Both the position numbers and the translations under genes were made by a program. The notes beneath the pieces are model-generated. The model worked only from the letters and a program-made list of their open reading frames with translations. It had not been told where the DNA came from and made no database searches. A DNA stretch of 64,000 nucleotides from Phyllobacterium sp. 628 (GTDB lineage: Bacteria; Pseudomonadota; Alphaproteobacteria; Rhizobiales; Rhizobiaceae): positions 186,001 through 250,000 of the forward strand of contig NZ_CP050303.1 in assembly GCF_014189505.1 (NCBI RefSeq), read 5' to 3'. Positions within the stretch are counted from its first letter, which is position 1. Each line of letters opens with the position of its first letter. Below are positions 17,463 to 26,632 of this stretch, piece by piece.

Positions 17463-17680
17463 TGAACGCGACGACACCTCCCGAGGATGTGTTCATCGCC
17501 TGGTTGATGCACCAGCCGCGCAATGCCGATCTCGTAGCCGCCGCCAGTGCAGAGGTTGCACGGTTGCAGCGCCATGCCCAAAGCCATCCGGGCGCCCGGC
17601 GTCTGCATGAATTGTTCTGCGCGCTGATCAATGCAAAAGAAGCATCGCTTCGCCCGCAGAGTTCGCAGTCATGCCAATGA
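17453..17680 (+). CDS. Small protein of unknown function between nrdB and cobF
   Basis: A 75-residue protein that I do not recognise. Its ATG overlaps the nrdB stop by 10 bases and its stop lies 10 bases inside the start of cobF, so it is embedded in the operon and probably translationally coupled on both sides. It is predicted soluble and helical, with a stretch [27 protein letters not shown] and a later [11 protein letters not shown]; there is one Cys in that stretch and one at the C-terminus. No signal peptide or membrane segment is seen. The context suggests a role in ribonucleotide reductase assembly or B12 metabolism, but this is only inference. Confidence 0.65.
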   Translation: MGLMNATTPPEDVFIAWLMHQPRNADLVAAASAEVARLQRHAQSHPGARRLHELFCALINAKEASLRPQSSQSCQ

Positions 17681-18441
17681 AACGCAAGGTTCTCATCATC
17701 GGCATCGGGGCGGGCAACCCTGATTATGTGACCATACAGGCTGTCAACGCGCTCAATCAGGTGGATGTGTTTTTCATCCCGGACAAGGGCGCCGAGAAAG
17801 AACAGCTGTCGCGCATCCGCCGTGAAATCTGCGAGCGCTTCATCATCAATCGCGCGTATCGCATGGTCGATTTTGCAACGCCGGTGCGTCACAAGCCGTC
17901 ATCGACCTATCGCGCCAGTGTCGAGGACTGGCATGACAAGGTGGAGGCGACCTATGAACATCTGCTCATGGAAGAGCTTGGCGATGACGAGTGCGGGGCG
18001 TTTCTCGTCTGGGGTGATCCGTCGCTTTATGACAGCACACTGCGTATTCTCGACCGCCTCAACGCCAAGGGTGGTTTCGAGCTGGACTATGATGTGATCC
18101 CCGGCATCACTGCCATTCAGGCGCTCACCGCGAAACACAAGGTCGTGCTCAACCGCATCGGCGAATCCATCACCATCACCACCGGCCGCAAGCTGGAAGA
18201 GGGCTTTCCCAACAATTCGGACAGTGTTGTCGTCATGCTGGACCAGGAGGGAGCGTTCAAGACGATCGAGGAAGATGTGGACATTTATTGGGGCGCCTAT
18301 ATCGGCACCGAGGATGAAATCCTGATGTCGGGCCGTCTGCGCGATGTGGCCGATGAAATCGAGCGGCTGCGCAACGTGGCGCGCGCGCAAAAGGGCTGGA
18401 TCATGGATACATATCTGCTCAAGCGGACAGGAGGGACATAG
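17671..18441 (+). CDS. cobF: Precorrin-6A synthase (deacetylating) CobF
   Basis: A 256-residue SAM-dependent tetrapyrrole methylase. The N-terminal GIGAGNPDYVTIQAVNALNQVDVFF and the later FLVWGDPSLYDSTLRIL and YDVIPGITAIQAL are the family's SAM and substrate binding stretches; the overall match is to CobF. It methylates C-1 of precorrin-5 and removes the acetyl fragment in the aerobic route to cobalamin. Finding it alone, apart from a cob cluster, and in line with a riboswitch-controlled nrdAB operon suggests that shortage of B12 raises this step. It overlaps the upstream small gene by 10 bases. No terminator is seen before metH. Confidence 0.9.
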   Translation: MPMKRKVLIIGIGAGNPDYVTIQAVNALNQVDVFFIPDKGAEKEQLSRIRREICERFIINRAYRMVDFATPVRHKPSSTYRASVEDWHDKVEATYEHLLMEELGDDECGAFLVWGDPSLYDSTLRILDRLNAKGGFELDYDVIPGITAIQALTAKHKVVLNRIGESITITTGRKLEEGFPNNSDSVVVMLDQEGAFKTIEEDVDIYWGAYIGTEDEILMSGRLRDVADEIERLRNVARAQKGWIMDTYLLKRTGGT

Positions 18442-18521
18442 CCCCAAAAGCCGAATTTCAGGTGGCATGACAAGACGCCGCAGGTGCGACAGAACATGCC
18501 GCCAATAGAATTGATTTGTTG

Positions 18522-18541
18522 ACATAAAGATATCTTTATGT
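18522..18541. promoter_or_regulatory. Perfect 20-bp palindrome at the metH promoter (ArsR/SahR-type operator candidate)
   Basis: ACATAAAGATATCTTTATGT reads the same on both strands and overlaps a TTGACA hexamer at 18519-18524, 45 bases before the metH ATG. Related AT-rich palindromes precede methionine-cycle genes in proteobacteria under ArsR-type regulators such as SahR, which sense S-adenosylhomocysteine. The palindrome is certain; the regulator is inferred, and no arsR-type gene is in the window. Confidence 0.6.
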
Positions 18542-18585
18542 GAGTTTGTCTCTCCATCCCAAGATGGTCAAGAGGCATTTGAGCT

Positions 18586-21500
18586 ATGAATATTGCAGTC
18601 GATAATCTGTTCGGTCCTATGGGCGCTCCACGGGACGGCTCGGAGGTTTTTGAAGCGCTGACCAAAGCGGCGCAGGAACGTATTCTGATTCTTGACGGCG
18701 CCATGGGAACGCAGATTCAGGGCCTGAGCCTGAATGAGGACGATTTTCGCGGTGATCGCTTTACCGATTGCTCCTGTCACCTGCAGGGCAACAACGATCT
18801 TTTGATCCTGACCCAGCCGCAGGCGATCGAAGATATTCACTATGCCTATGCCATGGCGGGTGCGGATATTCTCGAAACCAACACCTTTTCCTCCACAACC
18901 ATCGCCCAGGCTGATTACAGCATGGAAGAGGTTGTGTATGAGCTTAATCGTGACGGTGCACGGCTTGCCCGTCGCGCGGCGATCAAAGCCGAGCAGAAGG
19001 ATGGCAAGCGCCGCTTCGTTGCCGGTGCGCTTGGACCGACAAACCGCACGGCGTCGATTTCGCCGGATGTCAACAATCCCGGCTATCGCGCCGTCACATT
19101 CGACGATCTGCGCATTGCCTATGCAGATCAGGTGCGCGGCCTCATGGATGGCGGCGCCGATATCATCCTGATCGAGACCATCTTCGATACACTGAATGCC
19201 AAGGCCGCCGTGTTTGCCACGCAGGAAGTGTTCGAGGAAAAGGGGATTACCCTGCCGGTCATGATCTCCGGCACCATCACCGATTTGTCCGGCCGCACAT
19301 TGTCCGGTCAGACCCCGACGGCATTCTGGCATTCGGTGCGCCATGCTGAACCCTTCACCATCGGCCTCAACTGCGCCCTTGGCGCCAATGCGATGCGCGC
19401 TCATCTGGCGGAAATTTCCAGCGTCGCCGACACTTTTGTCTGCGCCTATCCGAATGCCGGCCTGCCGAATGAATTTGGCCAGTATGACGAAAGCCCCGAG
19501 GCCATGGCGGAACAGCTGGAAGGCTTCGCTCAGGAAGGTCTCCTCAATATTGTCGGCGGTTGCTGCGGCTCGACACCGGATCACATCCGGGCGATTGCAG
19601 CGGCTGTCAGCAAATATCCGCCGCGTCAGATCCCTGACGTGTCGACCCATATGCGCCTGTCCGGCCTGGAGCCGTTCACGCTGACCAAAGATATTCCGTT
19701 CGTCAATGTGGGCGAGCGTACCAACATCACCGGTTCGGCAAAGTTCCGTAAACTCATCACCGCAGGCGATTTCGCCGCTGCGCTGGATGTGGCGCGTGAT
19801 CAGGTGGCCAATGGCGCGCAGATCATCGACATCAATATGGATGAAGGCCTGATCGACAGTGAAAAGGCTATGGTCGAGTTCCTCAACCTGATTGCGGCCG
19901 AGCCGGATATTGCCCGCGTACCCGTCATGATCGACAGCTCGAAATGGGATGTGATCGAGGCCGGGCTGAAATGCGTGCAGGGCAAGCCGCTGGTCAATTC
20001 GATCTCCATGAAGGAAGGCGAGGAAGCTTTTCTGCATCATGCCAAGCGGGTGCGAGCCTATGGTGCTGCTGTCGTCGTCATGGCGTTCGACACGGCAGGG
20101 CAGGCCGACACGCTGGAACGCAAGGTCGAAATTTGTACCCGCGCCTATGAGCTCCTGACCAAGGAAGCAGGTTTCCCGCCTGAGGATATTATCTTCGATC
20201 CGAATGTGTTTGCCGTTGCCACAGGCATCGAGGAACACAATGGCTATGGCGTCGCCTTTATCGAGGCAACACGTCAGATCACCGAAACGCTACCGCATGT
20301 GCATATTTCAGGTGGTATTTCCAATCTGTCCTTCTCGTTCCGCGGCAATGAGCCGGTGCGCGAGGCAATGCATGCGGTGTTTCTCTATCATGCGATTCAG
20401 GTCGGCATGGATATGGGTATTGTCAATGCGGGACAGCTGGCGGTCTACGAGTCCATTGATCCGGAATTGCGCGAAGCCTGCGAAGACGTGGTGCTCAACC
20501 GCCGCGATGACGGAACGGAGCGTCTGCTCGATCTGGCCGAACGCTACAAGGGATCGGCTGGCAAGGAAGCACGCGAGCGCGATTTGGCGTGGCGTGAATG
20601 GAGCGTGGCCGACCGTATTTCCCATGCCCTCGTCAATGGCATCACCGAATTCATCGATGCGGACACGGATGAGGCGCGGCTGGCTTCCGAACGGCCGCTG
20701 CATGTGATCGAAGGTCCGCTGATGGCGGGCATGAATGTCGTCGGCGATCTGTTCGGCGCCGGCAAGATGTTCCTACCGCAGGTGGTCAAATCGGCTCGCG
20801 TGATGAAACAGGCCGTGGCGCTGCTGCTGCCCTATATGGAAGCGGAAAAGCTTGCCAATGGCGGAACCGGCGAGCGCGAAAGCGCTGGCAAGGTGCTGAT
20901 GGCGACGGTAAAGGGTGATGTGCACGACATCGGCAAGAACATTGTCGGTGTGGTTCTCGCCTGCAACAATTACGAGATTATCGATCTCGGCGTCATGGTG
21001 CCCGCCACCAAAATCCTGCAGACGGCAAAAGAGCTGAATGTGGACATTATCGGTCTGTCGGGGCTGATCACCCCTTCGCTCGACGAAATGGTGCATGTGG
21101 CTTCCGAGATGGAGCGTGAAGGTTTCAATATTCCGCTGCTGATCGGCGGAGCAACGACCAGCCGTGTGCATACGGCAGTGAAGATCAACCCGCGTTATCA
21201 CAGCGGGCAGACGGTCTATGTGACCGATGCTAGCCGCGCTGTCGGTGTGGTGTCCCAACTTCTCTCACCGGATACCAAGGGCGGCTTCATCGACAATATC
21301 CGCAGCGAGTACGTCAAGGTTGCCGAAACCCATGCCCGTAATGAGGCCGACAAGCAGCGCCTGCCGCTGGAAAAGGCGAGGGCAAATGCGCACAAGATCG
21401 ACTGGTCCGGCTATGAGCCGCCAAAGCCGAGCTTCCTTGGAACACGGGTTTTCGAAAATTACGATCTTGAGGAATTGTCGCGCTATATAGACTGGACGCC

Positions 21501-22362
21501 ATTCTTCCAGACATGGGAGATGAAGGGGCGCTATCCCGCCATTCTTGAAGATGCGCATCAGGGTCCGGCTGCGCGGCAATTGTTTGCTGATGCACAGGCC
21601 ATGCTGGGCAAGATCATTGACGAGAAGTGGTTCAATCCCAAAGCCATTATCGGCTTCTGGCCAGCCGGAACCGTTGGCGATGATGTCCATCTGTTCACCG
21701 ACGAAACACGCAAGAGCGAACTTGCCACCCTGTACACGCTGCGCCAGCAGCTGTCGAAGCGCGATGGTCGCCCGAACGTCGCGCTTTCGGATTTCATCGC
21801 ACCTGTTGCGAGCGGCAAGCAGGATTATATCGGCGGCTTTGTCGTCACCGCAGGATTTGAAGAAATCGCCATTGCTGAACGGTTCGAGCGGGCCAATGAC
21901 GATTACTCGTCCATTCTGGTCAAGGCACTGGCGGACCGTTTCGCCGAAGCCTTTGCCGAATTGATGCACGAGCGTGTGCGCAAGGAATTCTGGGGTTATG
22001 CACCGGATGAAACCCTGAAGCCGGATGAGCTGATCGGCGAACCCTATCGCGGGATTCGTCCGGCCCCCGGCTATCCGGCGCAACCGGATCATACGGAAAA
22101 GGACACGCTGTTCCGTCTGCTAGATGCAGAGAAGCAGATCAATGTGCGGCTGACCGAAAGCTACGCCATGTGGCCGGGTTCATCGGTTTCTGGCATCTAT
22201 CTTGCCCACCCCGAATCCTACTATTTCGGCGTTGCCAAGGTGGAACGCGATCAGGTCGAGGATTATTCGGAACGCAAGGCCATGCCGGTCGAAGAGGTCG
22301 AGCGCTGGCTTGGGCCGATCCTCAACTATGTGCCCGCACCGAGAGCTCAAGCAGCCGAGTGA
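18586..22362 (+). CDS. metH: Cobalamin-dependent methionine synthase MetH
   Basis: A full-length 1258-residue protein with all four modules in order: the homocysteine methyltransferase barrel with zinc cysteines (NCALGANAM and [11 protein letters not shown]), the pterin-binding barrel from about residue 365 ([18 protein letters not shown]), the cobalamin module with the axial histidine in [11 protein letters not shown] near residue 780 and the SGL/GG contacts after it, and the C-terminal AdoMet activation domain ending in [19 protein letters not shown] and [10 protein letters not shown]. It remethylates homocysteine with methyltetrahydrofolate. It follows cobF by 144 bases, with its own promoter and palindrome. 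The last 16 bases overlap the convergent AraC gene. Confidence 0.97.
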   Translation: MNIAVDNLFGPMGAPRDGSEVFEALTKAAQERILILDGAMGTQIQGLSLNEDDFRGDRFTDCSCHLQGNNDLLILTQPQAIEDIHYAYAMAGADILETNTFSSTTIAQADYSMEEVVYELNRDGARLARRAAIKAEQKDGKRRFVAGALGPTNRTASISPDVNNPGYRAVTFDDLRIAYADQVRGLMDGGADIILIETIFDTLNAKAAVFATQEVFEEKGITLPVMISGTITDLSGRTLSGQTPTAFWHSVRHAEPFTIGLNCALGANAMRAHLAEISSVADTFVCAYPNAGLPNEFGQYDESPEAMAEQLEGFAQEGLLNIVGGCCGSTPDHIRAIAAAVSKYPPRQIPDVSTHMRLSGLEPFTLTKDIPFVNVGERTNITGSAKFRKLITAGDFAAALDVARDQVANGAQIIDINMDEGLIDSEKAMVEFLNLIAAEPDIARVPVMIDSSKWDVIEAGLKCVQGKPLVNSISMKEGEEAFLHHAKRVRAYGAAVVVMAFDTAGQADTLERKVEICTRAYELLTKEAGFPPEDIIFDPNVFAVATGIEEHNGYGVAFIEATRQITETLPHVHISGGISNLSFSFRGNEPVREAMHAVFLYHAIQVGMDMGIVNAGQLAVYESIDPELREACEDVVLNRRDDGTERLLDLAERYKGSAGKEARERDLAWREWSVADRISHALVNGITEFIDADTDEARLASERPLHVIEGPLMAGMNVVGDLFGAGKMFLPQVVKSARVMKQAVALLLPYMEAEKLANGGTGERESAGKVLMATVKGDVHDIGKNIVGVVLACNNYEIIDLGVMVPATKILQTAKELNVDIIGLSGLITPSLDEMVHVASEMEREGFNIPLLIGGATTSRVHTAVKINPRYHSGQTVYVTDASRAVGVVSQLLSPDTKGGFIDNIRSEYVKVAETHARNEADKQRLPLEKARANAHKIDWSGYEPPKPSFLGTRVFENYDLEELSRYIDWTPFFQTWEMKGRYPAILEDAHQGPAARQLFADAQAMLGKIIDEKWFNPKAIIGFWPAGTVGDDVHLFTDETRKSELATLYTLRQQLSKRDGRPNVALSDFIAPVASGKQDYIGGFVVTAGFEEIAIAERFERANDDYSSILVKALADRFAEAFAELMHERVRKEFWGYAPDETLKPDELIGEPYRGIRPAPGYPAQPDHTEKDTLFRLLDAEKQINVRLTESYAMWPGSSVSGIYLAHPESYYFGVAKVERDQVEDYSERKAMPVEEVERWLGPILNYVPAPRAQAAE

Positions 22363-23174
22363 AGATAGTTGCGCGGCGGTGCGCCGAGCATGCGCTTGAA
22401 CATGGTGGTAAAGGCGGGAACGCTGTTATAGCCAAGATCGAGCGCGACGCTTGTCACCGGTTCGCCCTCTGTCAGACGCGGCAGGGCTGACAGCAGGCAA
22501 GCCTGTTGCCGCCACGTCGAAAGGCTCAAGCCCGTTTCCTTGCGAAAGACCCGCGTGAAGGTGCGGCGGCTCATTCCCAACTGGTCAGCCCAACCGTCGA
22601 TATTGGTATGCGGCGAGGGGTCTTTCAGAAAACCCCGGCACAGTGCGGCAAGGCGTGTATCCTCGGGGAAAGGCAGGCCCAGCGGCCGCTCTTCCAGATT
22701 GGGGATTTCGTGCAATAGCAGCCCCATCATGAAGACCGTGCGCGGGCTTGTTTCCGCTTCGGCAGGCGAAGCCACGACTTCGCGGATCAATGTGTCCATG
22801 AGAGGTGTCAGGGCGACCACATGCAAATGGCTCTTCAATCCTTCGACCGCTTCCGGACGCACATAGATCGAGTGCATGGCGACATCACCCAGCATATCCA
22901 CTGCATGCCCGATCCCGGCCGGAAGCCACAAGGCATGATGCGGCGGCACCATCCAGCGGCCGAACTTTGTGGTGACCATGACAACGCCGGTCATCGCATG
23001 CAGCAATTGCGACAGGCTGTGCCGGTGCTCTGGGACATGGCATCCCGTGGGATAATGCGCCAGTCCGGCAATAACATCGCCCTTCGATTGCTCCAGCCAT
23101 TCAAGCCGCTGCAGATGCACACGGCCCAGCTCAGTGCCGTGGAAACTCATCTCGGGAAATTTCAAATACAGCAT
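22347..23174 (-). CDS. AraC-family regulator with cupin-like N-terminus
   Basis: A protein of 275 residues from the ATG at 23174 (a GTG at 23267 would give 306). The N-terminal half is a cupin-type sensor ([22 protein letters not shown], then [11 protein letters not shown]). The last 100 residues are an AraC double helix-turn-helix ([26 protein letters not shown], then [27 protein letters not shown]). It is divergent from the Fsr-like exporter gene and is its likely regulator. Neither start has a strong ribosome binding site; the internal ATG is preferred because the longer form runs almost to the exporter's reading frame. Its 3' end overlaps that of metH. Confidence 0.85.
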   Translation of the reverse strand: MLYLKFPEMSFHGTELGRVHLQRLEWLEQSKGDVIAGLAHYPTGCHVPEHRHSLSQLLHAMTGVVMVTTKFGRWMVPPHHALWLPAGIGHAVDMLGDVAMHSIYVRPEAVEGLKSHLHVVALTPLMDTLIREVVASPAEAETSPRTVFMMGLLLHEIPNLEERPLGLPFPEDTRLAALCRGFLKDPSPHTNIDGWADQLGMSRRTFTRVFRKETGLSLSTWRQQACLLSALPRLTEGEPVTSVALDLGYNSVPAFTTMFKRMLGAPPRNYLHSAA

Positions 23175-23303
23175 GGTTTGGCCCACTTGCGAAAGAAATA
23201 GACCAAACCACGAAGGCAGGTTTTCTGCAACAGGTATATCAGAGGTGAAAAGGGCGGCACGAAGCACGTGGACAACGCCCTCATTTCCGATGGAACGCCC
23301 GAT

Positions 23304-24530
23304 ATGACCGATACGACCTTACCCGCCCAGCGCTCTTCAGCCGAAGCGACCGCCTTCACCATCATCTTTGCCGTCAGCTTCTGTCATCTGCTCAATGACA
23401 TGATGCAATCGATGCTTTCGGCCATCTATCCCATGCTCAAGACGAATTATGGTCTCGATTTCAAGCAGATCGGCTTTCTGACCCTGACCTTTCAGGTGAC
23501 CGCGTCACTGCTGCAGCCGATTGTCGGCACCTATACCGACAAGCGCCCAATGCCTTACTCCCTGCCGGTCGGCATGGCGTTTTCGCTGGTCGGCCTTGGT
23601 CTGCTTTCCATTGCCACGCATTATTCGATGCTGTTGCTGGGCGCAGCCTTTATCGGTATCGGCTCGTCAATCTTTCATCCTGAGTCATCGCGCGTTGCCC
23701 GTCTGGCATCCGGCGGACGGCATGGCCTTGCTCAATCCCTGTTTCAGGTGGGCGGCAATTTCGGTACGGCGCTTGGTCCGCTTCTGGCAGCCTTCATTAT
23801 CCTGCCGCACGGCCAGCAGAGTATTGCGTGGTTTTCCGCAGCAGCCCTGATCGGCATGATCGTGCTCTATCAGGTCGGCAACTGGTATCAACGCTATCGC
23901 GCCGCCAACTCCAAGAAGCCACCTGCGAGCCGGGCCTTGAAACTGCCGCGCCGCAAGGTGATTACATCATTGCTGATCCTGACACTGCTGGTGTTCAGCA
24001 AGAACATCTATCTTGCCAGCATATCCAGCTACTACACGTTCTACGTGATCCATAAGTTCGGTGTCACGGTGCAGCAGTCGCAGTTGATGCTCTTCCTCTT
24101 CCTCGGTGCAGCCGCTGTCGGCATCATTGGCGGCGGTCTGGTCGGTGACAAGGTCGGCGTCAAGACCGTCATCTGGTTCTCGATTCTTGGCGTGCTGCCC
24201 TTCACCCTGCTGATGCCTTATGCAAACCTTTTCTGGACCGGTGTCCTGACGGTGATCATTGGCCTCATTCTGTCTTCAGCATTCCCGGCTATCGTCGTGT
24301 TTGCGCAGGAACTGGTGCCGGGCCGGGTGGGTATGATTGCCGGTATCTTTTTTGGCTTTGCCTTCGGCATGGCGGGCATAGCCGCCGCCATTCTGGGCTT
24401 TGTGGCGGATGCGAAAGGTATCGATTATGTCTACGTGATCTGCTCCTACCTGCCGTTCCTTGGCTTGCTGACCATCTTCCTGCCCAGCATGCGCGAGCTC
24501 AAAGGCGAGAGCATCGCGGTTCCGGCCTAA
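23304..24530 (+). CDS. MFS transporter of the fosmidomycin resistance (Fsr) family
   Basis: A 408-residue, twelve-helix exporter. The N-terminal CHLLNDMMQSMLSAIYPMLK and the GTYTDKRPM and FHPESSRVARLASGGRHGLAQSLFQVGGN stretches are characteristic of Fsr-type efflux proteins. Such proteins use the proton gradient to expel fosmidomycin and other small compounds; the natural substrate here is unknown. The ATG at 23304 is chosen over a GTG at 23268 because it starts closer to the first helix. The TAA stop (24528-24530) is made partly by the insertion sequence that follows: the TA is the target duplication and the last A is the first base of the element, so the protein is not changed. Confidence 0.87.
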   Translation: MTDTTLPAQRSSAEATAFTIIFAVSFCHLLNDMMQSMLSAIYPMLKTNYGLDFKQIGFLTLTFQVTASLLQPIVGTYTDKRPMPYSLPVGMAFSLVGLGLLSIATHYSMLLLGAAFIGIGSSIFHPESSRVARLASGGRHGLAQSLFQVGGNFGTALGPLLAAFIILPHGQQSIAWFSAAALIGMIVLYQVGNWYQRYRAANSKKPPASRALKLPRRKVITSLLILTLLVFSKNIYLASISSYYTFYVIHKFGVTVQQSQLMLFLFLGAAAVGIIGGGLVGDKVGVKTVIWFSILGVLPFTLLMPYANLFWTGVLTVIIGLILSSAFPAIVVFAQELVPGRVGMIAGIFFGFAFGMAGIAAAILGFVADAKGIDYVYVICSYLPFLGLLTIFLPSMRELKGESIAVPA

Positions 24531-24543
24531 GGCTTGTTGAGAT

Positions 24544-24930
24544 TCATCGTGAGTTTATGACTGCAGCAGCGAGATTAATGAATGCTGCGAAGCTCTGGTC
24601 GGTTTTGTCAGCGCGCATGGCGATACGCTTGAATTCCTTGAGCTTGCAGAAGTAATTCTCGATCAGATGGCGCCATTTATAGAGTTCCTTGTCGAGCGGC
24701 AGGGGAAAAGTCCGACGTGAATGCTGAGAAATGACGATCTTGGCACCGCGCTCATTCAGGTCGGCAATGATGGTGTTGCTGTCGAAAGCTTTGTCGGCGA
24801 TCAAGCCACCAAAACAGACCCCATCGATGAGCGGTGCGACACCCACCGTATCGAACCGCTGGCCGGGCAAAAGAACAAAGCGCACAAGATTGCCAAGTGC
24901 ATCGGTGAGCGCCAGGATTTTGGTTGTCAT
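24544..24930 (-). CDS. IS5/IS427-group transposase, second frame (catalytic C-terminal part)
   Basis: A 128-residue frame with part of the DDE catalytic core: the second catalytic Asp in LIADKAFDSN and the Glu in WRHLIENYFCKLKEFKRIAMRADKT, a classic IS5 YREK-like ending. It is expressed as a fusion with the upstream frame by a -1 ribosomal shift on AAAAGGGGG around 24968-24976. The internal ATG at 24930 may not be used. The shift would join AKG to GTQSQAIGRSKGGMTTK, a stretch shared by IS427-type transposases. Confidence 0.88.
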   Translation of the reverse strand: MTTKILALTDALGNLVRFVLLPGQRFDTVGVAPLIDGVCFGGLIADKAFDSNTIIADLNERGAKIVISQHSRRTFPLPLDKELYKWRHLIENYFCKLKEFKRIAMRADKTDQSFAAFINLAAAVINSR

Positions 24931-24947
24931 GCCGCCCTTGGAGCGGC

Positions 24948-25295
24948 CTATGGCCTGGCTTTGAGTCCCCCTTTTGCGCCCTGTCCATGGCGGTGGACCT
25001 TGACGATGATGGCATCAACCATGGCGTACTCCATGTCCGGTTCATCCGAATAGGCATCGAAAAGCCGAACGAAAACATCAGCTTTGACCCAATCGCGGTA
25101 TCGCTTGAAAACGGTGTTCCAACTCCCGAAGAAGGCTGGAAGGTCGCGCCACGGACTGCCTGTCCGCACGATCCAAAGCAGCGCTTCGATGAACAGGCGA
25201 TTGTCACTGCCACTTCGTCCAGGATCGGCCGGTTTACCCAGACAATGCGGTTCCATCTTCGCCCATTGGGCGTCCGTCAGCACGAATCGTTCCAT
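24948..25295 (-). CDS. IS5/IS427-group transposase, first frame (N-terminal part)
   Basis: A 115-residue frame. It begins MERFVLTDAQWAKMEPHCLGK, the usual start of this family (DUF4096), and runs through LLWIVRTGSPWRDLP and FGSWNTVFKRYRDWVKADVF to the first catalytic Asp in YAMVDAIIVKVHRHGQGAKGG. The stop comes just after the slippery A4G5 run. The frame alone lacks the rest of the catalytic core, so function needs the frameshift into the next frame. Confidence 0.88.
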   Translation of the reverse strand: MERFVLTDAQWAKMEPHCLGKPADPGRSGSDNRLFIEALLWIVRTGSPWRDLPAFFGSWNTVFKRYRDWVKADVFVRLFDAYSDEPDMEYAMVDAIIVKVHRHGQGAKGGLKARP

Positions 25296-25406
25296 CCAAA
25301 GCTTGAATCACAATCCAACTTCATGCGGAAGCCTGAATCTCAACAAGCCTTAAGCCGGAATGTTGCGAAGCTGCGACAGTCATTGAGATAATGCACTGAA
25401 AGCTAT

Positions 25407-25438
25407 GAAGGCCCGGAACGGCGACGTTTCGGGCCTTC
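25407..25438 (+). terminator. Terminator-like hairpin displaced from the Fsr-type gene by the IS
   Basis: GAAGGCCCG (25407-25415) pairs perfectly with CGGGCCTTC (25430-25438) and is followed by a weak pyrimidine tract. Before the insertion it would have lain about 55 bases past the exporter stop codon, so it is probably that gene's original terminator. The rest of the stretch up to the AraC-type gene at 25574 is AT-rich and holds no gene. Confidence 0.7.
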
Positions 25439-25573
25439 CTTCAATTGGTCCAATGATTTCAACCACTAAAGCTGATTTATTTTCTCATATTTTTAAATCG
25501 ACGGAAAATCCGCTGGAAACGTTCTAAATCATTGGTGTTGCCTGCTATTTTGGATGGCTGTATGCGGGGGAGG

Positions 25574-26455
25574 ATGACGTTTCAACCGCAGATGAACACA
25601 AAGATCGATGGCTTTTCCGTCGTAGGAGGGTTGCAACAGCGCTCCTGGGATGGCGTTGTCGCTGATCTGTTCAATGTGGATTGCGCATCGGATGCAAGCG
25701 GCCAGTATGAAGCCAGAGATCCGCGGCTTTTCATCGTTCTTGATGGCCTGAAGACAGGCAAATTCAATGTCCGGCTTGGCGCGGAAAGCAAGGATCTTGC
25801 CGGCGACGGCGTTGCCAATCCCATGTGCTATATCCCTGCGGGCATGCCGCTGTGGGCGCGGCTCGACAATGTCAAACACATCCGCCATATCGACCTGCAC
25901 TTCAATGTGAAAAGCCTCGTCAAACGCTTCGGTGAGGATATTGATCTGACCGCCATTACCCGGCCGCGCCTGATGTTTTCCGATGCCCGTATCCTGTCGC
26001 TTGCCAATCTTCTGGCAGGCGAATGTGCCAGCCCGGAACCACTGCATCAGCTTTACGGCGAAAGCCTTGCCATTGCCGTGTTCTCGGTGCTGTTCGATAT
26101 CAAGGCCAGGACCGAACGCAAGCGCAGCAAGCTGGCACCATGGCAATTGCGCCGTGCGACCGATTACATGGAAGAGCACTGGATGCAGACAATCCGCCTG
26201 CAGGAACTGGCGGAATTGACAGGTCTGTCCCAGTCGCATTTCGGTCATGCGTTCAAGGCATCGACCGGCATGCCGCCACATCAGTGGCAAATGAGCATCC
26301 GCATCCAGCGCATCGAAGACATGCTGCTGCACACACGCCATAGCCTGAACCATATTGCCGAGCTTGCCGGCTTTGCCGATCAGGCCCATTTCACCCGCGT
26401 TTTCCGCCAGCATACCGGGCTAACGCCCGCAGCGTGGCAGCGCTCGCAAAAATAG
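25574..26455 (+). CDS. AraC-family regulator next to a siderophore receptor
   Basis: A 293-residue regulator whose last 100 residues are a double helix-turn-helix (IRLQELAELTGLSQSHFGHAFKASTGMPPHQWQ, then SLNHIAELAGFADQAHFTRVFRQHTGLTP). The N-terminal half is a sensor region without a motif that I can name. Regulators of this kind beside TonB receptors (PchR-like) turn on uptake when the matching ferric siderophore is present. Start choice is uncertain: the ATG at 25574 directly abuts GGGGGAGG, ATG 25562 lies before it and ATG 25592 lies 18 bases past it. A short hairpin (GGGCT/AGCCC, 26474-26489) follows the stop. Confidence 0.85.
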   Translation: MTFQPQMNTKIDGFSVVGGLQQRSWDGVVADLFNVDCASDASGQYEARDPRLFIVLDGLKTGKFNVRLGAESKDLAGDGVANPMCYIPAGMPLWARLDNVKHIRHIDLHFNVKSLVKRFGEDIDLTAITRPRLMFSDARILSLANLLAGECASPEPLHQLYGESLAIAVFSVLFDIKARTERKRSKLAPWQLRRATDYMEEHWMQTIRLQELAELTGLSQSHFGHAFKASTGMPPHQWQMSIRIQRIEDMLLHTRHSLNHIAELAGFADQAHFTRVFRQHTGLTPAAWQRSQK

Positions 26456-26632
26456 CACGGGCGTCTCTGTAAGGGGCTGAGTTTAGCCCAGAAATGTTCA
26501 ATATTCCGCGTTTTCAGACAAGACCGGTATATATAGTTGAGTTAAATATTCATAATATCTTTCGAGCGACATGACGATACCTGCGCGGATGGGCGGCGTG
26601 CAGTGCTATTGGACTATTTGGGGCAATATAGA

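Larger units (their letters stand above)
24530..25350 (-). mobile_element. IS5-family (IS427 group) insertion sequence
   Basis: An 821-base element carrying two overlapping-frame transposase genes on the minus strand. Its ends are matching inverted repeats AGGCTTGTTGAGATTCA (left, from 24530) and TGAATCTCAACAAGCCT (right, ending at 25350). A TA target duplication flanks it (24528-24529 and 25351-25352), as usual for the IS427 group. Both ends and both frames are intact, so it is likely recent and possibly mobile. It split the exporter gene from its terminator. Confidence 0.92.

Noticed and set aside
18568..20238. 556-codon open frame on the minus strand opposite metH
   Set aside because: It lies wholly antisense to a clearly conserved gene, has no domain, and reads as the usual mirror frame of GC-rich coding sequence.
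24530..25350. Larger composite transposon or genomic island around the IS
   Set aside because: Only one copy of the element is present in the window, with its own TA duplication; flanking genes look native and no integrase or tRNA junction is seen.
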